Shown here piece by piece: positions 23,256-36,500 of a DNA stretch of 64,000 nucleotides. The DNA lies in the NCBI RefSeq assembly GCF_024713945.1, contig NC_134682.1:744001-808000 (forward strand), read 5' to 3'. Below the pieces are notes generated by a model that made no database searches, was not told the origin of the DNA, and saw nothing but the letters and a program-made list of their open reading frames with translations. This DNA is from Dermatophagoides farinae (taxonomy: Eukaryota; Arthropoda; Arachnida; Sarcoptiformes; Pyroglyphidae). Made by a program: the position numbers and the translations under genes. How positions within the stretch are numbered: position 1 is the first letter of the stretch; each line of letters opens with the position of its first letter.

Positions 23256-23804
23256 AATGGAAATATCTAAAAAAAAGAGATTGTGATGGCAGAAAAAAAA
23301 CATTGCGAAAATCCATGATTCAAATATCGATATGTTTGATAATTGATTAATTGATTAATAAATTATGATTGACGTCTTGTTTTTTGTTTTTTTTGTTCAT
23401 ATATATTGAAATTCAATGAATTGTATTCTTTGTATCTTTTGTTATCTGAAATAAAATGAAAATCAAAACAAAATCGGAAAAAGAAAAAAAAATGTACGAT
23501 AAAGTTTGATTACTATTTTATTATCGAATGATCAAATGATGAATAAAGATATTCTTTCATTATGGGTTTGCGTTTGCGATCAATGTTCCATATTTGGAAA
23601 TTTGACCAAAAAAAAATGAGATAATTTTTTTTAACATTTTCATTTATTTTTATTCATTATATGTATCAATATGGGAAAACAGCAAAAAAAAACTGATGCA
23701 GCTGATTGTCGATGTGTCGGCATTGGCATTATGTTCAATGACAAATTGTTTTGATTAGAACGAAAAAAAAAATCTTCACTTAAATTTTCATTTTTAAAAC
23801 AATT
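23256..23804. other. Convergent spacer between copies 2 and 3
   Basis: 3' flanks of two converging acyltransferase genes. The left half repeats the copy 1 3' flank, including AATTGATTAATTGATTAATAAAT. Both transcripts should terminate here and AATAAA-like signals occur near 23354. No gene. Confidence 0.5.
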
Positions 23805-25602
23805 TTAAAATGTGACATAATTTATGAAACGAGGTAGAATATGTTTCAGTAATGACGATTTTTCCTTTTTTTTTCGAGAAAAAAAAACAATTAAAAATTA
23901 ACATAATTACATAACAAGAGCTGGCGCGTTCTCTTAATTTGTTAATACAATGCAAGTACTTTTTCTGGGCTCAAGCGTCTTAGTGAATATATATATAGAT
24001 TTTTCACTTACCGGTAATGGACAATTGGTTCTAACATTCCATTCCACTGTAACGATAGCCACCAGAATTGACCACATTGTCAATGATAACGGAAAAGATG
24101 TCATACCTTTGATCAAACCAAATTTTTCCAAGTAATACGTTATTTCTATTCAAAAGTAAAAAATGGAAATTGTTTGCGATTATAAAAATCATTATTATTA
24201 CACATCACTTATACTTACGAGAACAGAAAAAAATAAATAAATTGATTGGAAAGAAAAAACGGAATGTAAAACCAATAATGTATTCATGCATCAAAGCTGA
24301 TGTTGTGAAGACAGCCAAATTGGTCAATACACGATTATGAAATCGATTGTCGATAGGTATAAATATGTAAACATAAAGCCATTGTTGTACTACATGATTC
24401 CATTTTCGAAAATATTCTTGTGCTGATTTACTATTCCAAAAATCATCATAATAATGACGATCACCGAAACGTAAAAGTTCGGCCGTGAAATTATGATATG
24501 CATGGAAAAAAAAGTAAAAAAATATCCAATAAAAAATCAATCCATAAACGATAATTTGGTAAAACAATTTGAAATTGAGCCCGAGAGGTTCGATGCCAGT
24601 TTTTTTCAGATTGACAACAAAACCTTGATAAAGCACATAAAACGATAATAGAGCAGTTAAAATGAACTGTAGGCCAAAATTAATAGCACGAATCCATCGA
24701 ATTTTTTCGGTTCGTGGGTAAGAATCCCGGTATAATAAAGTTGGTGCAAACAAGTAATAAATAAATTTCCGGAATCGAGCACGTGATGAAAGTGACCAAA
24801 AAGAACGGTAAATATTTTTATGCTCCTGGCTTATTAAACTTGCTAGTGTTTCTTTGCCGATGTTAAGATCTTTTTTTTCCACGAAAAATGAATGTGATTT
24901 CATCAAAAGTCGTGTCTTCAACGAGCAACAAGAGAATAATTGAAAAAATTGATTATGAATTTTGCAACCATAAAACTTACCATCTCCAACAACAGGCTAA
25001 ATGAACCAGTCAATTTAATATCGTTAATTAACACGCTATAAGTACAATAAATGAGTATTCCAAAAATCGAAATACAACCATAGATGGTGTACAAAATGGT
25101 TCGATGTAAACATCCAGCATATTGTCTATCTTTTTCTGGATTATTGATCAATAACCATCGATATTGAAGAAAATTGTTGAATAAAACCAATGGATAATGT
25201 AAACCGAGTACAATCATATTCATCATTAACCATATTCGTATCACCGAGCCTAAATCGCTGACATTCCACAAAATTACTTCATAAATTTCTTCATATTTGG
25301 CTGGTTCTTTGATAATATCTTCAATTGTATAAAGCAGGAACACAATTACCAACATGACTATCATGTTGTGTATTGTACGTAAATTGGAGTCATTTTCAAG
25401 CAATTGTCTGGATTTTAATTGAATGAACCAAAAAAAAAATTATTATTACCGATAAAAGAATGAAAATTTTTTCTGTTCATTCTTACGTAACATAAGATTC
25501 ACGATGTTTGAATTTGATGAATTTGTTTGTTTTTGAAACTTGTGCACCATCATCATCATCATTATTATTATTATTATTATTATGCATCGTATGTTCCACC
25601 AT
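23805..25602 (-). CDS. SOAT: Sterol O-acyltransferase-like MBOAT enzyme, copy 3
   Basis: Five coding exons on the minus strand: 25602-25487, 25407-24981, 24915-24219, 24145-24012, 23864-23805, all in phase, giving about 477 residues. Exon 1 encodes an Asn/Asp repeat and the family block FIKFKHRES. Compared with copies 1-2, exon 2 is nine codons shorter after NNPEKD. Motifs: KSHSFF, FAPTLLYRDSYPRT (very close to vertebrate SOAT), RHYYDDFWN, SALMHEY with the catalytic His, and NCPLP. The last exon was found by similarity (PRFINYVTF against PRFIHCVKF in copy 1). Without that splice, exon 4 could instead read on to a stop at 23934 with a different short tail. Multi-pass ER membrane enzyme. The signature has Phe where FYxDWWN has its first Trp. 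Confidence 0.85.
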
Positions 25603-26141
25603 TATGTTAAATAATTCAGTCTATTATTGAATCATCAAATTCATCTATATGCAGAAAAAAAACATTTCATTTGTAATATACAAAACTAATGATCGAGCGA
25701 TATTCATCGATTGCTGTTGATAAGGGCGAAATCAGGAAATTAAAACGAAAAAAAAACGAACACAAAGATCTTATGTTTATCATCATCATCATCATTAAAA
25801 CATGTTTGTTTTTTCTGACATTGAATAAATTCAAAATGTTGTTTATGTTAAATTATTGCATGTGTAGAAAATTTGTGGCCACCAAAATTCATTAATATCA
25901 CATACATATGTGATATAAGCTAATTATCACAGTAGTACGTGTACATGTTTTTTTTCTGGCGTTCACACACACACAAAAAACAAACACGATATACACGATT
26001 TGAAGTTGAAGGAAAATCGCAAAAAAAATCATTGATAATAATCAAATTGCAAAGAAATTGTGATGATTTAAAATTTAAATGTTTTATTTGATCAATATGT
26101 GTGTGATTCAAACATTGTGATTATGTGTGTGTGTGTGTGTG
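25603..26141. other. Spacer between copies 3 and 4
   Basis: Upstream region of copy 3 and downstream flank of copy 4. AT-rich, with one GT tract (26124-26141) that abuts the stop of copy 4. The promoter of copy 3 is expected here but no core element is clear. Confidence 0.45.
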
Positions 26142-27841
26142 TTATAATTTCACGCAGTAAAATGAACGTGGCAAATTGATCCATGATTTTAAATGTTCCT
26201 ATATATTTGTGATAATAATGGATGATTGTTTATTGAAATGTTTAGATTGGAATATAATTTTCACTTACAGGCAATGGACATTTAATCCTGGAATACCATT
26301 CGATTATAAAAATAGCCACCATAATTGACCAACTAACAATGGATTCAATGACGAAAGAATCCATTGTTTTAATAAAATTAAATTTTTCCATAAAATAGAC
26401 GGATTCTATTCAAAGCAAAAGTGAATGTTTATAAAATATATTTAAATTATTGATGATAATCTAGTTACACTTACGAGTTAGAACTATCATGGCAATTAGA
26501 TTGATTGGAAAGAAAAAACGTAATGTAAAACCGATAATGTATTCATGTGCCAAAGCTGATGTTATGAAGACAGCCAAATTGGTCAATACACGATTATGGA
26601 ATCGATTATCGATAGGTATGAATATGTAAACATAAAGCCATTGTTGTACTACATGATTCCATTTTCGAAAATATTCTTGTGCTGATTTACTATTCCAAAA
26701 ATCATCATAATAATGACGATCACCGAAACGTAAAAGTTCGGCAGTGAAATTAAGATATGCATGGAAAAAAAAGTAAAAAAACAGCCAATAAAGAATTATT
26801 CCATAGGCGATAATTTGGTAAAGCAATTTGAAATTGAGCACTAGTGGTTCGATGCCAGTTTTTTTCAGATTGACAACAAAACCTTGATACGTCAGATAAC
26901 ATTAATAGAACAGTTAAAATGAATTGTAGACCAAAATTAACAGCACAAATCCATCGAATTTTTTTGGTTCGTGGATAAGAATCACGGTATAACAAAGTTG
27001 GTGCAAACAAGTAATAAATAAATTTCCGGAATCGAGCACGTGATGAAAGTGACCAAAAAGAACGGTAAATATTTTTATGCTCCTGGCTTATTAAACTTGC
27101 TAGTGTTTCTTTGCCGATGTTAAGATCTTTTTTTTCCACGAAAAATGAATGTGATTTCATCAAAAGTCGTGTCTTCAACGAGCAACAAGAGAATAATTGA
27201 AAAAATTGATTATGAATTTTGCAACCATAAAACTTACCATCTCCAACAACAGGCTAAATGAACCAGTCAATTTAATATCGTTAATTAACACGCTATAAGT
27301 ACAATAAATGAGTATTCCAAAAATCGAAATACAACCATAGATGGTGTACAAAATGGTTCGATGTAAACATCCAGCATATTGTCTATCTTTTTCTGGATTG
27401 TTGATCAATAACCATCGATATTGAAGAAAATTGTTGAATAAAACCAATGGATAATGTAAACAGAGTACAATCATATTCATCATTAACCATATTCGTATCA
27501 CCGAGCCTAAATCGCTGACATTCCACAAAATTACTTCATAAATTTCTTCATATTTGGCTGGTTCTTTGATAATATCTTCAATTGTATAAAGCAGGAACAC
27601 AATTACCAACATGACTATCATGTTGTGTATTGTACGTAAATTGGCATCATTTGCAAACATTTGTCTAACATTTAAAATGAAACAACAATGAATGACAAAA
27701 ATTTATATAATTTTCTTACGTCAAGAGAGATTCACGATTTTTGAATCTGATGATTTTTTTTGTTGTCGTTGTTGTTGTTGTTGTTGTTGTCACCATCGGT
27801 TTATTTGTTTCATTATTCATCATTTCAGTGGTAAATTCCAT
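26142..27841 (-). pseudogene. Sterol O-acyltransferase-like copy 4, frameshifted
   Basis: Same five-exon layout as copy 3 on the minus strand: 27841-27720, 27664-27238, 27172-26475, 26405-26269, 26198-26142. Splice sites and reading frame are good everywhere except exon 3. There, about 26893-26910, the copy is two bases shorter than copy 3 between LTVLL and the block that should follow, so the frame shifts and soon reaches a stop. Downstream the other frame continues as normal family sequence (RHYYDDFWN, SALAHEY, exon 4 IKCPLP, exon 5 PRFY-like end). One clean frameshift in an otherwise intact gene means a young pseudogene, or possibly an assembly error. The N-terminus (MEFTTEMM with a Thr run) differs from copy 3. 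Confidence 0.8.
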
Positions 27842-28433
27842 GATGATGATGATGATGATCCATCCAATTTTTATTAACCTTAAATTTATTCAATGATGAT
27901 TGAACGATGCGTTTTTTTAAAGTGCAAGTTTGCATGCAGTTTTTTTTTTTTTTGGTTTTTATCATCATATCTGAGCTTCATTACACATTCGTATTTTCTA
28001 AATTTTCAACTTATTCAAAAAAAATTTTTTTTCTTTTGCTTAGATTTAGAAAGATATAGATTCGATAGAGGGAAAAAGAAAGAGAGACAAAGACACATTG
28101 ATTGATGTTTCATTTTTTTTTTTTAATCAAGTAATATAAATTTTGCGAGAAAAAAAATACTACCATTTTTTTTTGTTTATTTTAACGATTTACAAACGAA
28201 ATTGATCGATGTATGTGTGTGTGTGTTTGGTGAAAATGGTTGATGGGGTAGTGGTTCATTTTTTTTTTTTTTTGGCAAAGAAAAAAAAATCAACATTGAT
28301 AATATTCATGTTATTAACATTTCAACAATTATCATCATCATCATTATGAACAACGAAAAAAAAAACAACAACAACAAGGAATGGATAAGGATGGAATGTG
28401 ATGGTTGGTTTTTATTATATTGGAATATAACAT

Positions 28434-28491
<58 letters not shown>

Positions 28492-29391
28492 AATGTACAA
28501 TGTACCGAGAGATAACAAGAGTCCAAAAATTATCATCATTATCATGAAATTTCCATTTATGTAACAATGAATAAAACAGGTGTCTGTTTGATTGATTCGA
28601 ATAGATTCGATGATTTGTAATTACTTGATAATTGATAATTGATAATAATAATAATAAATCACAGATAGCTTGGAGATCAATCTTCAAGAGCAAAATAAAA
28701 GAAGGAAAGAAAAAAAAATAGATAGGAAAAAGTAGTAGTAGTAGTAGTAGGAATGGAAATTTGGAATCCAGAATTGAGAATGTTGTTTTTTTTGGAATGA
28801 ATGGGTCAATTAGTGTGATTCTCAATAGATATGGATGTGTGTGTGTGTGTGTGTATGTATTTGAAATCAAGATAAAGCTCGAATTTTTGATAAATTTTCA
28901 TTATTATTGGTTAATCGATAATTATTATTATTATTATATATATATTGAAAGAATCAACAAAAACGAGATCAAAAGAAAGAATGGATAAAATTATTGGTGA
29001 TAGACAGATTCAGATTAAATCTGTCTATATTTGTTTTGTTTGTTTTTTTTTTGGTTTGTTGTTGTTGTTGTGCGTTTCAATTTTTCAGTTTTCTTTTCTT
29101 GTTGTGTGTGTGTGAGTCTGTTCGTGATTAAAGGAGACACATGATTATATCATCGGTTGATCATCACGCAAAAAAAATTTTTTTTTTTTTTTGATGATGA
29201 TGAACATTTCGAATTTTTCTTCATTTAGTTTATATACACGTGGTATTGGATTGGCAAAGAAACAGACGAAAACTTGACATTTTCATTTTCATTTTTGGCC
29301 AACTTAATTGATTGATTGATGAAGCAAATTGCGTGGCAAATAAATGACAAAAAAAAAACAAATAAAAAAAATCCAAATGATGTTCACATTT
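27842..29391. other. Repeat-rich spacer between acyltransferase copy 4 and RasGRF
   Basis: Contains T/A runs, a CAT run, (GT)27 at 28436-28489, a (TAG)n run near 28732 and short GT tracts near 28834 and 29104. No exon found. The 3' untranslated region of RasGRF should begin at 29391 going left, and the copy 4 promoter should lie just right of 27841. Confidence 0.5.
28436..28489. repeat. (GT)27 microsatellite
   Basis: A perfect dinucleotide run of 54 bases, followed by the small tandem CAATGTACAATGTAC. Confidence 0.95.
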
Positions 29392-32300
29392 TCACGATGA
29401 AATGGTAGTATTATCATTGTTATTGCTTGCCACTGTTTGATTGCCCGTTGTTGCCGATGGTGATGTTGCCGTTGATCCTACATTCGGTACATGTATACGT
29501 GGTGAAAAACGTGATAACCGTGGTTCCAATGTCAATGACATTTGATATAATTCATCATCTTGTAAATGTCTTGATGTATCAAGCAGATAATTTGTAACTT
29601 TTGGATTATGTTCCATTTTATATGGTGTTTGTTGAAAATGTCTTATTTCTCGTATTACATGTGCAATCTGAATGGAATTTTTGTTTTAAAAGAATAGAAA
29701 AATGAATAAATAAAAAGCAAAATTTCGAATGTCATCATTATTATACCATTCTCATTTTGGAAAAATTCAATAAACCATCATCAGTAAAATTTGGTGTTCC
29801 TTCTTCGATGAAAGATAAATCGGTTAAATACATTCCCAAATACGGTATACACGGTGGATCACAACGATGTAATGCTTCACGCATATTACGAAAACGTCCA
29901 TCTGTTGAAACTAATGTCTGCAATTTTTCAATAGTCTGTTTGGTCTATGATTTTGATTGAAATTAATAATTTAGATTAGATTTCATAGATGATGATGATG
30001 ATGATGATGATGATAATGATACATACAGTTTTAGCAACCTTTTCCCATGTTCTTTTCAAACGATATACAGATGAATTTGTGAATGCAGCACATATTTGTA
30101 AAACACCATTAAAATTATGAAAACATCGACAAATATCGGCAACAGCTGCCCATTTTTCAATGATGGCAACACGTTTATGAAGCTCTGGTACACGCAATAT
30201 TTCCGATGCAACCAAACGGCTAATATCGTTGAAATGTTTAGTCATTAAAAGAATATGAAATGCTTTTTTACTCTATTCAAAATAAAATTCCATTATATTT
30301 AATTAAGATCAAGATTCAATCAAATAACAATTATAAGCACATACCTTATCTTCTTTCATCCATGCTTGACCTAGAAATTCTTCGCTACGTATACGAATGA
30401 AAATATTATGATCTAAATATGTCATCACTTCGGCTATCTCTAATGCCGACAGTGTTTCAATATTATCTTGACTTGGTTGTATTGGCGCCGCTAACAATAC
30501 ATCAAGATCAACTTTTTCTTTAGCTTCCATTGTTTGTTTGGCAATCATTTGTTGCAATTGAACAGCTGCTTTATGTTCAGCTGGCAATAGATTCGTATTG
30601 TGTACTAATTCTTCCAAAAATTCCGTGGTAATTTGTAATAATTTTTGATCATTTTCAAAATCTTGTGAATGTTTGCTAACCCAATGTCTGAGTACGTTCA
30701 ATACACGCATTGTAGCGGCCGTACTAATCATAGATTCACGTTTAGCTCGTTGAGCGATTCGTTCATTATTAGCAGCAATATTCTGTGCATTCTGTGTAGC
30801 TCCAGCCCTATCGCCGCCACCTTGGCTATTTGGTATCTTCAGATCTGCACCAGCTGCACTTGAAAATCGGCTACTACCACGTGATACAATCACCTGTTTC
30901 ATCATAGGATCCGTTGGTTCTGGTGGATTACTAGATGCAGCTGTTGCTGCAGCAAAAGCTAGATTGAATAATGTGTAAAACAAAATTAACATGAGCATGA
31001 ATATTGAATATTTAAATTCAATAAAATGATTACCGGAAGCTGCTGAAGCTGTACTTGAACGCCGTGACGTAGCACGTGATGAAATAACAACAACACCGGC
31101 TTTGCTAGACATTTGTGGTGATTCTGGATGTTGAAATGAACTACGTGCCGTACTGATACTCGTGTCCGTTTGAAATGATGATCGTGGTGTTACAGATGAA
31201 CTGGCCATACTTTCACATTCACTACTACCTGATCCACGTTTAGAACCAGCTCCACGAACACGAAGATAATTCATACTGGTTGCACTTAATCTACCCGACG
31301 GTGCAGAAGAATGGCCAATACTACCAGAACGTGATTCAGATGATTTTACTGGTGGTGGAACCGAAATACTTCCTGATCGAGAATCAGTAGATTTGGGATT
31401 TTGACTTTTCGGTGGCAAAACAAAACACGAACCAACACTAGATATTGGTGGAGCAGATGATGCTGGATGTGATGGTATTGGCGGCGGTTGGTGGACATGA
31501 TGATAATGATGATGATGATGATGTTGTTGTTGATGATGTTGAGATTGTTTTTGTGGTGTACCCGGTATTGGTGGCGTTGGAGGTGGTGTTCCTTCACTTA
31601 ACTGATCATGTAATGCAGCAACAGTATTTTGTACTAATCTTTGTCGATTTTCTACATTTTCTTCCGGTATAGTTTCATATTCTTGATTCACAGCACCATG
31701 TTCAGCAGAATTTTGTCCTGGTAAACTATGTGGTGATGTTTTCTGTACTGGACTTGGTTTCGGTGAACATGTATGTGAATCTGTACCAACCAATGTTGCT
31801 GAACTGGTTGCTGAACTTAATGGTGATGCTGGATAACTTTGTTCAGAATTATTTGTCAATGTATCACATGATTGTGAATGTGGTGATAAAACTTGATCCT
31901 GATGAGCAGCGTTATTATTATTATTATTTGTTATTATTCGTAAATGTTGATTTGGACGATGTATTGCTGTCATTTGTTTGGATTGTTGACTAGATGATGA
32001 TTCAGTTGGACTAGGTGAACGATCATCATTGCTACTACTAGTGGCAGATTCTTTATTATCAGCCTACGAAAAAAAAAACATAACATTTACTAACAAATGT
32101 TTTTTTTTTCATCGCAAAACACATACCATTAATGATGATGTTGAGGAAGCTTCTTTTGTACTTTTTTGTAAATAACCCGGAACTTCTGGACTTGGTGGCG
32201 GTGGAACTGGAACGGCAATTGGATCAGTAATTGCTGGTGTAAGCATAGGTTCACCAGCTGGTAATTGAAAATGACCACTACTGCTGCTAATATTATTACC

Positions 32301-34022
32301 AGTATTATTAGTGTTGTTGTTGATGTTGCCGCTAGTAGTTTGTATATTTTCATTATTATTGCCTGCATTTGATGAGGTTGTCGATGAAATACTTCCATGA
32401 GCTAAACGATTATTCATTCGTTTTAAATAACGTTCACGTGCTTGTTCTTCTTCAACTGAATATAAATCCAAAAAAAATAAAATAAAATAAAATAAACATC
32501 GATTATGTCAAGAAAAAAAAATTACAAAAATAAAAAAAAACAACACACATTTACGATAACTTAAACGCCAATGTTGATTATTACGTATTGTATTCGATGC
32601 AAACATTTGCTGTACTTGTGCCAATTGTTGACCAGCTGTTGATTCTGAATTGGTCGATACAATCGATTCACGATGACCAAGATCATTCAGATCAGAAAGT
32701 ACTGAACTATTACTAATACGACGTGAATAATCATAATCAATTGTGGTTGATAAATATTCATTGGCAGCTGATACATTATTAACATTGACATTTCCAATAA
32801 TAGTTGCAGAGACACCACTACTGCCACCGCCAACGCCACCGCCACCACCAACACCACCACCAGTATTTGAATGTGATGTATTGAGCGAATTAGCCGTTGT
32901 TATAATACCAGAATAATGATATGGTGATTGGCCAGGATGTAAATGTGTTGAATCTATTTTTGTGGTTGTATTGCCATTTGCATTATTATTACCACCACCG
33001 CCACCACCACCACCACCACCACCGGTTCCTTCTTCTAATGAACCAGATGAATCATGTAATGATGCATTCATTGTCGATAGATCTGGACTATAATGGACAC
33101 GTTTCAATGCTTCAATAACCGTAATACTATCAGTGAATACACGATATGTGAGTAGAAATGTATTTAAAAAATCGATGCTTAAAAATCGTAGATCAGTTAA
33201 ACGTTCAAATAAACGTTCAGGACTAGCATAACGAATTTGAGGTAATTTACAGGAATTCAATGTACGACTAAAACGTATATCAACATCATCTTTAAAAAGA
33301 CGTGGATCGTTTCTAAAATTAAAAAAAATAAAATGAATTCAACAACAACAACAACAACAACAACAAAAATCTACCTGATCGAATGTGGCATAGTAATAGA
33401 TGATGAATCATTCAATGTTCCATGAAATAAATCATTGAAATGGACGTTGTCAATACACTAGTGAATTGAATAAATTGAACAAAAAAAAAAAAATTCAAAA
33501 AATTAAATAAATGGATCAATAAAAGAACCGTGTGAATACAGTTCGAGTGAATAAAACGAAAAAAAAATTCTTAAAATCATCATGAATAAAAAAAGAAAAA
33601 GAAAAAAGTTTTCATAATGTGCAAAAATAGCCATCAATCAAAGTGGATAAAAATAGAATCAATATGCTAAGTAACATTGAATGTTTTCTGGTTACCATCG
33701 ATGTATCAAAAAACATTCAGAACCAACCAGAATACAAAATATGTTTTGTACCATTAGAATAATGAGCAAAAAAAAAAATGGGTAAAAAACAATGAAATGA
33801 AAAAATCATTGAAACCTTATTATTATCGCCTTCTTCATAAACAATTTGATTCGGTATTGCAACAATTTCCATTGCAATCATTTTACGTAATTTTCCAATT
33901 GATTGTTTTTTATTTAATGATCTGCTGCTGCTGCTGCTGCTACTACTTGTATTTGATGTTAAAATGGCTGTTGTTTTGGAATCTTTTTTCAATTGTGATG
34001 ATAATGATGATGATTGCTGTTT

Positions 34023-34054
<32 letters not shown>

Positions 34055-35990
34055 TGATGGTAGAATGTTGTTGTTTATCTATAACAACAGATTTTTGATT
34101 ACCAATCAACATTAATGAATCACTTGATGATTGTTTTGGTTTCGATTGATGTGAATATTCTTGATTCCGTTGTTCATCAGAATCAATTTTTCTCATTAAA
34201 ATTGGTTTTGTTGATTGATTTTTTGTTGTTGTCACCATCGATGATGGTTTTGTTGTTGTATATCTAGTTTTTACTGTTGTAATTTTTTGTCTAGAAATTT
34301 CCATTTTTAAATTTTCTGATTCATCATTTTGTTGTTTCAATAAAGGCACTGTATTAGTATCGTTTTGACTTGTTTTTGTTTCATTTTTATCATCATTTGT
34401 TGCTGCAATCAACACTGGACAAGAACTAGTTTCTTGAAAATTTCTTCCTTGCTGCTGCTGCTGCTGTTGTTGTTGATCTTCTTTTGATTTAGTTTTATTT
34501 TTTGAAAATTTAAATCTTGATTGTAATTTTGGTGATAATGGTGATTTAAGGCCACCAGAGCCACCACCACAACTGGAACTGATAGTAAAATTATTGACAT
34601 TCGTTGCTGCTGTTGTTGTTGTTGATGATGATGTTGATGTTGATGAAATATCCACATCCAATAGATTTGATGATGATCCAATTGTATGGTCAGTTTCCGG
34701 TATATCCAAACTATTATTACTTTCAGAACTATGATGATGTTGATGATTACTATTGTTATTACCACCATGTCCAGACATATAACCAATACCGGATTGAAAA
34801 CTTCGATTAATAGCACGTCCATAACTACGAATTAATGCTGCACTTCGTTGATGATATGAAGTACCACCACCACCACCACCAGTATTTGTATTAGACGATG
34901 TATTATCTGTACTATTGTTGTTGTTGTTGCTGTTTGTACTAAAATTTGTAGGTGGTGTTGGTGATGATGCTGATTTAAAAAGACCAGAAACTGATGATGA
35001 TTTACGACTAGATGTTGTCGATGGTGATGGTGATGATGATGATGATGATGGATGATGACCAGTACTACTTGCCGAATGTGTCTTAAAACGTCTCATAATC
35101 ACCATTTGGTTGTTTTTTTGTTTTTGTTTTTAATTTGAACAATTATCAAAGATGTATGTATACGAACAGCCCTTTTTCATCAAAACAAATGACATTAACA
35201 AAGAAATTTTCTTTTTTTTTTCAACAATCAAAATTCTTTTGCATCAAGATGAAAAAAGAAGACTGCCGATGCCGTTGTTTTCGTGTTTGAATCATCATCA
35301 TCATCAAATTATATCAAATTTAATCAAATGTTCAACATCATCGTTCAACCATCTACAAACACACTAAAACACACGCAAACAAACAACAGGAGACAAATAA
35401 TAATAATAATAGAAAAAAAAATCCATAATTCTGCTATATGGAATGAATGAATCATGAATGAATGGACAAAATGGGCAATTTCGTTAATAAACAATTATTA
35501 TTCAGATGAATAAATTTGATTGTAATTATTATCATTGATTGATTGATTGGTTGATTGATTGAATATTTGTTGGTACAACCAAAATACAAACACAACAAAC
35601 AAACAAACAAAAAAAAAACACACACACACACACACCGAAAGATTAGCATTACTGTTGTTCACAAAAAAAAACAGAGAAGAGATGAAGAACATTTTTTTTC
35701 GATTCTTTATTCGTTATTCTCTCTCACTCTTTTTCTCATGAATCCACACACACACACACACACACACACGCATTCGTCTTTAGATTCTAGCAGCGTTCCA
35801 AATAAAAAAAAAATTCAATAGCCCACCACCACCACCACCACCATCATCAATGATAACAACAACAACAACAACAACAACAACAAATAACAAACACGCACAC
35901 GCATACGTTAAAATATGTGTAGGATGATGATGATGAAAAAAAACCTGGAAAAAAAAAGTTCAGCATGAATCTCTAGCTAGAATTATTCTA

Positions 35991-36026
<36 letters not shown>

Positions 36027-36465
36027 TTGTTTCAATTCAATTCTGGTGACGACGACGACGACGACGATGATGATGATGATGATGGGTGATGAATTCTATT
36101 GTTTCGAATTCCTTGTTTATGTGTGTGTGTATATGACCAATATATTCAGAAAAAAAGTGATCCAGAATAAAAAAAAAGCTCAGTACTGAATGAGTGGTGA
36201 GTGAACAAAAAAAAAATGAGTGGGGACCTCGGCTATATTTCTGTTATCAATAGGTTGATTCATATGGACCCGAATATGGTGGCAATATCATCATTCGCAC
36301 GCTCTTTCTTTCTTTCATATTCTGTGTTCCAACCAAAAAAAAAAAAAAAAAAAAAAAATGATGGAAAACAAAATTATTCTGCGACGGCGCTTTATATTGA
36401 ACATTGTCGTCGACCATATATTCAGTTTCAAATATTTTTACATTTCTTGATTTTCAATAGCTAGC

Positions 36466-36500
<35 letters not shown>

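Noticed and set aside
23934-24131. Read-through end of acyltransferase copy 3 with a TLEPRKSTCIVLTN tail
   Set aside because: A better last exon exists at 23864-23805 whose product matches the C-termini of the other copies. The read-through form may exist but is not the primary model.
28346-28870. Overlapping frames on both strands with poly-Cys/Val or Thr/His runs
   Set aside because: They are translations of the (GT)n/(AC)n microsatellites with no other content. The same holds for similar frames across the window.
31346-31993. Frames on + and - within RasGRF exon 15
   Set aside because: Shadows of the His/Pro- and Asn-rich coding repeats of the real exon in other frames.
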